In this document: in pieces, positions 45,334 through 56,600 of the stretch
Numbering within the stretch: position 1 is the first letter of the stretch
How the letters are laid out: every line of letters begins with the position of its first letter
Source: Sanderia malayensis
Lineage: Eukaryota; Cnidaria; Scyphozoa; Semaeostomeae; Pelagiidae
Reading direction: 5' to 3'
Assembly: GCA_013076295.1 (NCBI GenBank)
Contig: RQOL01000824.1
Coordinates: forward strand, 1,364,001-1,428,000
DNA: 64,000 nt
The notes under the pieces: generated by a model
What the model saw: only the letters and a program-made list of their open reading frames with translations
The model's database searches: none
Told to the model about the DNA's origin: nothing
Made by a program: the position numbers and the translations under genes

Positions 45334-46731
45334 CTGTTGAAAAAGAAAACTTTATAGAGAGCCTCTTTATAGCCCATTTTATATCCAGAATCATCTGGAC
45401 CAAGACACTCGGAGTAGGTTGCCTTCAATGTTTCAGAGCATGTTGACTAAGCTACCCCTTATCTCTTCAAATCTACCTCCATCCACCTCCATGCCCCTAT
45501 GTTACAGAGGTTCCTGATTACGTCAGGGGCTCGCTAAGTAACTGAGATACATTGGAGTTATGTGGCGATCTAAAGGGGCCTGATGAGGAGGTCGTAATGT
45601 TAATATCACTGAAAACAAGCAAATGCATGTGTATTTTACTTTGTTTCAGCTGTAATAACATGGATTCATGTGCAATTAGTGTGCAGTAGTGTTAATATCA
45701 CTGACAAAAAGCAAATGGATATCCAGTGCTTTTAGAACGACTATATCTTTTGAACCAGTCGTCCTAGAGAGCTGGAAATTGTTGCAACGTGATGAGCATG
45801 ATTGAAATAATATGTTTAGGTTATTTGCAGCTTAGATTTCATTGCGAACTGACCCTAGCGTTCGGTAAGGGTTTCAAGGAGGTTTTCTAAGGGTTTAAAG
45901 GAATGTCTTGTTTATCATGCAGAGAATGCTCGTAATTTCCACGCTCTAAGGACTTGCATGCTGAAGTTGCCAAACTGATGCTTGATTTGTGCGTATGATT
46001 GCATGAGCTTTGAGAAAGGACCAATAGGGTTATCGTATCCCGGTCACATGTCATAAATACTGAGCGTTGATTGGATGCGAAGCTCGGTCACAGACTCTTC
46101 CATCAAGTGCAAGCATCTCTCGCAACAGATTTAAGATTATATCGAGATGAATTTAATTAGAAAATAAATAATAAATCTGAAATTGATAGAGCTGTTAGAT
46201 ACGCATAAAGTCTCCCAAGGACCGCCCAAATCTGAGTCTAAGAATTCACTGTCACCGCAGACTATTCTGAATCTGAATTATTCTGAATCTGAGTCTGAAT
46301 CTGAGTTGACTATTATTATTCTTGTTTTCCCATGTTTACTAATTTGGCTCTTCGGCAAGTTTCAAGTCAATCCAAAAGTTATTCCAATTAAAGGTCGTAT
46401 GTAAATGTAACCTGCAAAAGAATCGAGAGAAGGAATTCTTCATAAATCGTTATGAATAATAGATCAGTTTCTTCATCAAAGTGAATTCAATCTATTAGAA
46501 TCTTCTTTAAATGGGATATTCTATATAAATTGATTTTTCTCTGAATGATGAATGATGCATGCTTTCTGGTGCCGTGTCAAAGAAAATATATGCACTGTTT
46601 TTTCGCTTTAAACTGGACGTTATTGGTTGATATTCATCGTGACAGAGTGAGCAGAAAATAGCGAGCAGAAACAGTGAAGCTGATAACAGCGAAAGGTGAT
46701 TATAAACTTGAAAGTAGTTTGAAGTGAAGCA
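45334..46731. promoter_or_regulatory. Interval between divergent paralogues 1 and 2
   Basis: This should contain the missing 5' exon(s) of the minus-strand gene and the promoter of the plus-strand gene at 46732. Candidate ATG-led stretches on the minus strand near 46105 and 45500 do not give a phase-0 junction to exon 45333. A short GAATCTGA-rich repeat lies at 46265-46305. Confidence 0.4.
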
Positions 46732-47280
46732 ATGAACGGGAGTGAGGATTGCGGGCAGTTGAGTAGCGTCGGTGGTGTTGATGATACAGTCGTAGGCAAA
46801 TGCAACGGATTGAAACAAAATGTAAACATTGCTAAATCGATAAAGAAACTTCGAGACGAAAAAAGTGGCCTAGAGACACGTCTAAAGGAAGTTGAAGCGT
46901 TGTTGGACACTGCTTCAAGGGACAAAGCTAACTTGTTGTGTTTGTGTGAGAAGCTGCAAACCTGGGCGGAGAGAATCAAGATTGCCAATAGGAATAATCA
47001 AGGCGTGCCGTACGTGAGGGATGTCAAGGCTGTCTGCAATGAAATACTGACCGAGGTTAAGAGAGAGGCCTTTCAGAAATCCTACACGAGCATGATGGAA
47101 TCGGATATTCCGTGTTTTAGCCTCGTGTCGGATGTAATGAAAGCCCTGGAGAAAGTGTGTTCGAAAGTCTTGCAAAATGAAGCCAACTACAATGCTATGT
47201 GGGTTGAGGAAATGCGACAGCTGATTGGCCGGTTGACTGGATCTGCGAATGCTATTTTGGACCTTCACTTTGAGGAATAG
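46732..47280 (+). CDS. Intronless coiled-coil protein (paralogue 2 of 3)
   Basis: A single open frame of 182 codons starts at ATG 46732. After a short acidic-neutral N-terminus, residues about 35-85 form a coiled coil (KKLRDEKSGLETRLKEVEA). Then come the family landmarks: a conserved tryptophan (LQTWAERIK), QGVPYVRD, VCNEI, DIPCFSLVSDV and the terminal VEEMRQLIGRLTGSANAIL. These align with GVPLIRS, VCLEM, HLPTVNQIAADI and LEDIRELLGRLEGT of the minus-strand gene. No signal peptide or membrane segment is seen. It lacks the basic N-terminal region of paralogue 1. Function unknown. Confidence 0.8.
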   Translation: MNGSEDCGQLSSVGGVDDTVVGKCNGLKQNVNIAKSIKKLRDEKSGLETRLKEVEALLDTASRDKANLLCLCEKLQTWAERIKIANRNNQGVPYVRDVKAVCNEILTEVKREAFQKSYTSMMESDIPCFSLVSDVMKALEKVCSKVLQNEANYNAMWVEEMRQLIGRLTGSANAILDLHFEE

Positions 47281-48218
47281 AATTTTCGAGTAACAATTAA
47301 TTTTGGCCTTGCTTTATGCAACATTGTATACCTCATTCGTAAATGAAACTTTATAATGTGAAATAACTGTTTTTCAGAAATTGCATTAGTTTGATAAGAT
47401 TATAATAATTTCATTTATGTGTTGCTGTCTGATTCAAGGTTTCTTTGGCTGTATAACATTAAGTTTATAACATTTTGTGGAACATTAAAGTTAAAAATAT
47501 CTTCTTGTTAGGAGAAGGAAAGTTGAATTAGAATAGCTCAAGATATAACAGAGCAAGATATAGAGTTTTTGAACAGTTTAAAGACTAGGCCAAAACACCA
47601 TGGAAAGAAATTTTCATTCTGTGGAAGCTATTAAAGACACATAGATATGTTTTGAAAGCAATAGCGAACAGACGATGCTGAACAGGACAAGTCCTTGTTT
47701 ACTTATTGCTTGTACATATTGTTTACATTTGAAGCTCTTGCTAAATAGACAACAAACTGTTGAATCAATTTGGTGAACATTTTTAATTACCAATGGCATA
47801 TTCATGCGATTCACATGAAGCAAAATGCCAAATGCACTTTGCAGAATGGTTGCATGCTGACAGAAGCTTATTAAAAATGAATGCCACACAAAAATATTCA
47901 TTTCGGCTGCTGGTTGTCGGTAAATGCAGAGGTGTTTGAAGACGAAAAAAGGCAGGTTTTGTGGAGAAATCTGTTATTCCTCGAGTGCCAGCTTGGACAA
48001 TATCTGAACACTGGAGGCTGGCTGTGTTTGGGTTGAAGATAACTTGATAATTGTTAGTTGTGAAAGGAAGAATTCAGGATACTGAAAGGTTGGTCTTTCA
48101 TTCGATTTTTAGGGTTTTTTCTTCTGTTATGGTGGTGACACATAAAACTGGACTTGAATGTCGTGGAAATATAAACTTAAAATATCATGGTATAGTTTGA
48201 CACAAGAGTCAAAGAAGG
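47281..48218. other. No gene recognised
   Basis: AT-rich spacer between paralogues 2 and 3 with no open frame of interest on either strand. It presumably carries the 3' UTR of one and the promoter of the other. Confidence 0.5.
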
Positions 48219-48300
48219 AGATGATGATTATCATGATGATGATGATGATGTTGATGATGATGATGATGATGTTGATTATGATGATAATGATGATAATCTT
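48219..48300. repeat. GATGAT microsatellite
   Basis: An imperfect run of GAT trinucleotides with a few GTT and AAT interruptions, ending about 30 bases before the start codon of paralogue 3. Confidence 0.95.
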
Positions 48301-48330
48301 TCTCAGGAACCATAAGTGACTGGTTAGGTC

Positions 48331-48768
48331 ATGGAGAAACACAGAGAAGCATCCATAAACCTTTTGAACAGACGTCACGAGATTGAGGCTACAACAACAG
48401 CGCGGCAGAAACAAATCACCAAGATGCTTGCGCACAGAACGTCTCTCGTCGAACTGCACAGCACCGTGAACAGGTGGAATGAAACTGCGGAGGAGATGGA
48501 GCGATTATCGCAAGGTAATCCTTCGTTGCGGTCGTTCAGGGAAGCGCGCAGCATCATTTTAAACGGGGTCAGTGACGTCAGAGTCAATGTGAAAGAGCTT
48601 GATGAATCTGCCATCCCACAGTTCAATGCGGTCAGGGATGCGATCGAGCGTCTTGACGTCATTTTGAAAGATGACCAGCCGACTGGGAGCAATGTGGAGG
48701 AGCTTCGATTTACTCTGGGCGAAGCACGTGGTACTTTAGAAGTTATCATTGGATTGTTGTACAGTTGA
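48331..48768 (+). CDS. Intronless coiled-coil protein (paralogue 3 of 3)
   Basis: An open frame of 145 codons starts at ATG 48331; the frame upstream is closed by TAG two codons before. A coiled coil (about 1-45) is followed by the family landmarks: VNRWNETAEEM, QGNPSLRSF, SAIPQFNAVRDAIERL and the terminal VEELRFTLGEARGTLEVII. It is the most divergent of the three. A splice acceptor-like TTTCTCAG lies 26 bases upstream (48300-48307), so a 5' UTR intron is possible. No other domain is seen. Confidence 0.8.
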   Translation: MEKHREASINLLNRRHEIEATTTARQKQITKMLAHRTSLVELHSTVNRWNETAEEMERLSQGNPSLRSFREARSIILNGVSDVRVNVKELDESAIPQFNAVRDAIERLDVILKDDQPTGSNVEELRFTLGEARGTLEVIIGLLYS

Positions 48769-51700
48769 ATGGACCAATAACGACGTATGGTATTGTTGGC
48801 TAGAAACTTTATAGATAAGGTAGAAGTAGAAGGATTCAAGGAAAATTATGTTTGTTTCGATATAATTCGATCAGAATCGTTTGAAACTGATAAATTCTTG
48901 TCATCTTTGTTCTGTAATGTGCCCTCCGTCAATGAAAGGTTGTAGATTTTTTACGACATAGATTTTTCTACGTCGGAACTTATGCGGGAAATTGTTACAC
49001 ACCTTTACCGAGCCTCAATCTTCATATAAGTTTTCAATCTTGCACTTAGATCATTCTTTGTTCTTCTTTTGTGAGAAACCTCGGAAAAACGAAAAGTTCC
49101 AGTTTTGATGTTTTCTACCCTCCTCGACCTCATGCCTCCTTTATTCGTCAAAATGAGGCTGTGCTTACGTCATTCCATTCAATGCGACGCTGCGATGCAC
49201 GGATTTTTCGATAGAAATGAAACGAACGTTATTTAGAAGGGCGTGTGATTTTCATTGCAATTGTTTTCGTAACCCGGTGCCATTGTTCATGGTTGCTTGC
49301 TTTAATTGTCGACTATAATTTATGTCGAAGAATAATAGAGCATTTGTTCAACCATTTCTCTAAGGCCCTTTTTACACCATGCACCAACTAACCTGGTTTT
49401 GTTCCGAGTTATATGTGACGCAGGTAGGAATTTTGCTAGTGTAAACGCAACTTTTAACTCTGGTTTTCTGAGTTAAACTAACCCATATAATGCTACATTA
49501 TTTTATCTCGACGCAATGGATATTCAGCCAGCTGACAAACCTTGAAAGAAAGAAATATTTTATAGCGATTTTCGTACAAAGCTTGCTTGTTGTTGTTTCA
49601 ATTTTCAATCTCAGAGTGGAACTTTTTGCTGAGGTAAACATTAATTCGACAATTTAATATTAGTTTTGTTTGAATATAATGGTAGTAAGAATGAAAAATA
49701 AAAATTTAATAAAGAAGTTTAATCACCGCAGCAATTAGAAAAGACAATGACGACACCTTGATAAACGTGTGATGATTAAACTCAATGCAATTATATAACG
49801 TCATGAGGGTTCAATAGCACATCTGTTTAATTCAAATAAAACGAGCAGAGATATTTGCTTTTAAATTTTCTATTTGCCACTAAACAATAAGAGATGACCA
49901 TGGCAGGGAAGAGAATTCTCTGAAGATATATACCTGCAACTGGTAAACGACAGTGCCAGTCAAAACACCATTTAAATTTAATGTCCTTGCCATAGCAACT
50001 TTCGACTTAAATCGAAGAAGTTCGAAAATTAACAGACACAGGTATATTCTTTTGCTTTGATCAATTTCCAACTTGTTTGTTATGGTCTGTTGGAGTGGAA
50101 CCACATTATGTCTTGTCAACTCTACACAGTAACTACTTTGTTGATTTCCCTTTCTTGTTTTATATCTTTTCACACGTTCGCTCAGAATTATTTATTCCTT
50201 CATTTCCATTTTCTTCCACTTTGCAAGCAAGTTTATTTACCACTTACATATTATCTTGCACTTTGTGGCATCAACGTTTTAATTTATAATAAGATCCTTG
50301 CTGAGCGCCAAGCCATAGTAAAAGTTTCTTATTTATTATTACAGTTTAGTACCCAATATCTCTTTATTGAACGAAGGAAAATGTTGTTAAAGCAATAAAA
50401 ACATGGACATAGCAAAATATCAGGATTATTACAAGCAAAACCCTTCAATATGAATTGTCAATAAAAATTAAAATAGTCTTCCATTTTTGTTATCAAAAAG
50501 AATCGTGGTGAAGTTTTACGTCGAACCACAGTTAATTGTTCCAATGTGCGATTTTTCACAACAATCGTGTATATTTCTCTCAACCATGTGGTCTTTCATA
50601 ACATCAAAAGTTTCTTAATTATTTTTCGTAGTTCTAAAAGTTTCTTAAATTTTGGACTCTGTTTACCAGGTATCCCATAACCGGCTGTGGAAATTCGTTT
50701 TCATAAAACCACTTTAGCATCTATTTCACGCAACCTTACTTAAATTCAAAACATTATATTGAACAATTACATGCATTCATAGCCTAAAAATCAAATTATG
50801 CAACCCATTGTGCAAAAGAAGTCTTTACTGCATTCTTATTCTCAAAGTCTAATGGTCTTTTGAGTTCTCACAAAGAGAATTACAATGCTAGAGAATACTT
50901 TTGGCTTTAAATATTAATTCTTTTTCCCTTCTGATGAATTGCGATTGAAACAAGAATAAACACCATTGAAGTTCATTTTAAAGTTTAAAGTAAACACATG
51001 AAACATAAGTAAACATATGAAAGAAGTCAAAATTGTTCAAAATAATTGGTTCTTTAAAATTGCAACGCTAAAACATTTCCACATGAAAATGCACGTTTTA
51101 AGAAACAGATGTACAATTTTGTTTATAAATTACATAACCGTTATATCTTTTGTCATTTCAATTGTTGGCTATTTTTGAAGAAAAGGACAGACTATATTTG
51201 GTATCTTGTGGCAAAATACATAATTTTTCACGACATAGGACAAGCAAAGCGGGACCCGTAGCTTTCAAGTATCAACAAAGAAAATAGTTTACATTGAATA
51301 GAAGACTAGCAATGTAATGCTAAGGCGGTTGCATTGTCTGTGATCAGGCCACGAGCAGGTTGGTTTTGACAAAGAAACCTGCTTGCTCATAAGTAAATGC
51401 TTTTATTTATTAAAAACAAGAAATTATAATGCTAATCTCAAGATACTCATTTATCTCGTGCTTTGGTAAGTTTGCTCAAGCATATTAAATGTGAAATATT
51501 TTGTTGAACAACCAGAATATTAATGCAGTTGTTATCGGAAGAGCAATAAATGCAGTGAAAATAATATAAGTTTCCGTTTTGGGAAATTATATTGAGGAAA
51601 AATAAAAATTAGAGGCAAATCATATTTTTAAGATAATTAAAAGGACGAGGTGAATGTAAAAAATGCTTGATGAGAAAAGATGGACGTTTTCACGCTTCAA

Positions 51701-53623
51701 GTTGTTTATTGAGCTAAAGTACTTGATGGGGTTTTCATACTTCCCACGCATGTTCTGTATGTGATTAGGCCCTGAAAGACAAAGCTGAAATACTCGCAGC
51801 TGATACTCAAATAATTATTATATTACCGAAAACATTCACATTATCGTGCATTCAAATAAACGTGAATACGGCATTGTATTTGTAAAACCCCCTTTGAAGT
51901 TCTTGGCAATAAAATTAAAAACGGTCCTTTGACGATAATTAGAAAATATTTCACTAATTTGTAAAATATAAGTAAATGATTGTAATGTCTTCCTGAGCTT
52001 TTACGTTACATACGTAAAAGATAACGCATTGTGGATAACAAAAATGTTGTTTATCAGCCAGCTAGTTTTCAAGAACATTATTTTTTCAAACCACGTAATA
52101 TTTACCACCAAAAACATGCAATGATTTTGTTACATTACATTCTGTTCATATAAACGCAGTGGAACTAAATGAAAAAAATTGAAAGGTGTTTGGAAAACAT
52201 AAATTTACGAGAGTATTTTCACGGTCAGAAATCGACTGTTTATTGTCATGTTGAAATGATGATGTTTGCTTCTAAAAATGTCAGTGTGAAAAAGAAGTTA
52301 AAAAAGATATATTATTAAATATAAAAGAATTTTGATATACAAGACCCCCGTTATTTTTTGCCACCGCATGGGGCGACACCTTGGTTTTTGACGACAGAAA
52401 AACTGGCTCCTGGGCCGTTAATATTGTATATTTGAATAGAAACGGATAAGAGAAGACAATATTAATTCATTGTTAAGGGTTGACAAAGAGTAAATAAAAC
52501 TTTGAGTTTTTTGTCTGCCGTGCGGCTGTATTTTTCAGATTACATTATTTCGTTATTTACCGAGGGCGAATTTCATTTTTTCATCGATAATGTGTTAGCA
52601 TGTGCTTAGGCAGAGAAAGGTGCAGATATATGAGAACTCATTGGTGTTGGAAATTCGCGTTTTTTCACGTCAACTTTTTCTAATTTAATAATCTCGGAAG
52701 TCTTACGTGTGAATTTGTGAGTATTTGCCTTAAGGATTGGCATATTTTTCGTGCGATCAATTCATGTTATTTTAACTGCAGCTGGACATGCAACAAGCGT
52801 GGTTTCTTCGCTATCATTATCACGAAGTTCACTTCAAAGCGTGTTTATAGCTGCAGGGACTACAATTATCCTCCGCTCGAGAATATCAATCAATCGAAAA
52901 TATATTATAAAAGATTCTTCTGAAGAATAACTGTCGAGTCGTTTTATTTATTAGGCGACTGAACTATGCTCGACTGATATAAGAGTCCTGTCGCAGAATT
53001 ATGAGCTGTTCCTAAATTTCCTGGTCAGGTAAGCTTGTTTTGTTTTCAACGATTTTATTTACTATTCGCCCTAAGAAAACTGAGCTTTATTCACCATCTG
53101 CTTATCAGCGTTTTCAAGAAAATTTATCAGTTCATACACTTTGAAGTTTAAGATTGGTTTGCTTTAGTTGCATCGCGACTCGAAAAGTAGTTATAACATT
53201 GTATAACTTATACTTAAACTCTCACTTTTTATCCATTAAATCAACTTTAGATGAGGTATTTTCATATCTAATATCTCTTGTTATTTTCTCAAGTGTTTTC
53301 CAAGGATTGTAGGAAACTTCTCTGAGTTCTTTACGAAATTATCCTATGTTTATGAAACACGAGAATATAGCACGGCCCATGGTTTTGTTTTTTGAAACTT
53401 AACTTATTTGCGATAAAACACCGTAAAACTAGGCTGTTTTCAAAGTCATATGAGTTGTTTTTCCTTTTGATTTTATCAGACTTTTTGATGAGTATTATGG
53501 GGGTTTAATTTTCGAGTTTTTTTGATGAACCGTGAAGTTGAAATTTAACACTCTTTGACAGACGCACAAAGCGTTAAAACAGGTCAAGCTTATCGAATAA
53601 TTGTGATTCTCTTGGCATTTCAG
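48769..53623. other. Long region without a recognised gene; 5' flank of the RERE-like gene
   Basis: Nearly 5 kb of AT-rich DNA with only short frames. A plausible untranslated exon of the downstream gene ends at about 53029 (CCTGGTCAG, then donor GTAAGC), and an acceptor (TTGGCATTTCAG) near 53623 precedes the leader of the coding exon. A possible MITE end (GGCCCTTTTTACACCATGCA) lies near 49365 without a clear partner. Confidence 0.5.
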
Positions 53624-53689
53624 ACGGAGTAAAGGCAATCAAAAGCAAGGAACATTTAGTTTGTTATTCTTCTGATATCTTCAACAATA

Positions 53690-56600
53690 ATGAACAGCGA
53701 AAATCAGGCAGAAAGCAGTGACAAAGACGAGATAAAATCCGACAAAGTTAGTGAAAATTTTACGAACAGCACACAATGTGGACGAAAAGGAAACGCAAAT
53801 TTGTCTGAATGTATGGGAAAATCCACGAAATCTAATCAAAAAGGAGAGGAATTGCCATGGTGTGAGGTTTCAAATATAATTTATCGCGCTGGAGGTTAGT
53901 TGGGATATTTTTTCGTGTCTTTACTGATTTATTATAGCAGTTTTTGAGTTCGTTTCAAACACGCATGCGGAAGGCCTAAGTGTGAATAGGTTATGCTACA
54001 TGTCCAATATGTGTTTGTACACAACGAGCTTTCTTGTGTGTTAGCCCCAGTTTGCGCCCTAAACAAAATTAATAAAGTAGAAGCCTGAAATGTGGTAATT
54101 GTCCACAATTCGATATTTTTCGGTATAAAAATGCTTCAGGGAAAGAATTTCACTCAACAATGGTATATAGTAGGCGTTAATATTCACAAATCTGTTTTAT
54201 CTGAGATGAATTATAAAAAAATTAGTTCCCGAAATATATTCACAAAGTATTGACAGGATAAATCTGTGATATCATATTGAGTAGGCGAATACAAAAAAGA
54301 TAATATTTTTTTTTCAGTCTGTCCAGAGATTAAACATAATTTCGTAAATACCAAAAGAAAAAACTTGCCACCCGTAATTTTATGTTATAAATTGATAGTT
54401 TTTTATTGCAGTGGAACAGAATCTCTGCCTGGAACATTTTAAAACAACGTTTTATTGTTTTTCATTTTGATATTCTAATGAATATGATATTCTCGGCTCT
54501 TCACAACAATTTATTTTCGGAAGGGTGGCGGATTGCGTGGTTTGACACGCAGGAACAATAATAACCCTGAAAATAATCTAAATTTTGTTTGCTAGATGTC
54601 GAATGATAATGGGAAGATAAATCAGCATAAGGAAAAGTGATATTATGTTTGTGTCGATATTATGATTATTTATGCTTCATTTATGCTTAAAGCGTTAACA
54701 TTGAACGGAAAACAGAAGAAAATAAGATTAAAACTTTGTGTTCGTGGATCGTAATTACGTTCATAACATTGGGTTGGGCCTTTCTTTGAAGAATAACAGT
54801 GAAATGTGATGTCTTTAAAAACCCCGCACATATATCGTAAAATTTAATCAGCTTAAAACAATGTGTGCATATACGTTTTAACTCAGTTTACTCCAATCTT
54901 CTCAAATAATTGATTTTTGTCTGTGAAATATCTCGCAAATTACTAATTCAAAAAAATCCCACAGATGGCATGTTTGTGGTTTGATTGTGGCTTCAAAAGA
55001 TATCGGTTGTAATCACGTTCAGGGAGACCCGAAATTTTTGTAATTAACATTGAACTATCTTTAGATCTTCAAACTCATGTGAAAAATATTTCCAAACAAA
55101 AATATGACGTCTTGCCTTGAAAACTAAGCTAATTCTCCCTGACCAACCTTTGTCGAAATTCAGATTTCACAGCTTTCTTTGAGGAAGTTTTTTTGTCCCG
55201 GGGGAGCTTGAATCATGTTATTGGGTTTGTTTTCATTTTCGTGCGACATTTTCTCTTCCCAATTCACGTTTATGACACAATATTTATAAAATATATTCAG
55301 TTTTATTGTGGGAACATATTTGAAATTTTTCTTCAGATCTCAGAGAAGTTTATAATATTTACACTGGTCATGAAAAAATTATAGTTTTTGAGGTGTCTGT
55401 TTACCAAGGTCTCTCGCAGAAAATCACCGAGGTTGTAAATAACAATTTGAAACCAGAATGTCTGTTTAAGAAAGCCAATATGCATTCATATATGAATAGG
55501 GTACGTGCATACATGCTATATCGTTGTTGTTTAACACAAACGCGGGTCAATGAATCTTTCATGTGCCCATTTATATTTGGTCTACACAAATAATTTCATT
55601 GGCGACTGCAAGACCTATCATTAAATAATAGATTTCCTGTTTTGTATACACACTGTCGTGTACAACAGAGCGAGGAAGATAACAAACAAAACAACCCATT
55701 TCGTATCGTCCTTTAGGCACTGCGTTTTTCAAACAAATATCTGACAAAGAGCAAGAATTATCCAGCCCGTTTTGTTTTGTTGAATTACCGACCTCCTGCC
55801 ATAAAATTCAATTAATATTTTATCATTCAAAAATTTGCTGACATTACTAACTGGTTCCATACCACACAATCTCGATTTTCGTGATAAAATTGTTGTATTT
55901 ATGGAAGATCTTTCACGGTTGGCTCAGGGGTCGCTTTGCAGAACGGTGCAAGATTTCCTGAAGTTTAGCAATCAAAAATAATAATTTATCTGCATGCGTC
56001 TGCCCGCTGCGAGGTAAACATCGTTTCTCAGATTCCAATAATTCGCCATTTTCTTCGCAGAAGTATGCCAGCAACCCCCCCTCGAGGCGCTCACAAATCC
56101 CGCTAATCTATAATACAGTTACCGAGATTATCGTGTGGCTTTTTTCGACAATGAATAGGTATTTTTTTCGCTTCATTATGGCTGTTACCCCATATAAATG
56201 CTACAATATTGTCTTTGAATGAAAAGATTATGCTTCATCCGTCTTAGTCCATCAAAGCCATATCCGATTTTAACTGAGCTTTCAAACGTTTTAAGAATAA
56301 GTAGTATAAGTAGCTCGAAAGCATTGGAAAATGTTAATTCAAGCGTTTTTAGCCAGCCCCCGGGTTTGCCAACCCTTTTCTCCCTCAAAGCCTCAATTAT
56401 GGAGCACCACGTGTTAGGAACCTGTTACAATGTCTATTGACCATGAGCAGGAACAATACAAAACTTGATGTTGAATTCAAACAGAATTATTCATCCTTTT
56501 CATGTTGAATTGTGCACGAATATAAACACGATTTTCTATCGTTATGCTGTGGTAAATATTTGCCGTAATAAGTGATCTTTGTTATAATTAAACTGGTGGA

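Noticed and set aside
46507..47268. Minus-strand open frames of 103-122 codons and a 117-codon frame
   Set aside because: They are antisense to the start and body of the intronless coiled-coil gene at 46732, which is supported by its paralogues.
48375..48839. Minus-strand open frame of 154 codons
   Set aside because: It is longer than the plus-strand frame but antisense to paralogue 3. Only the plus frame matches the family motifs.
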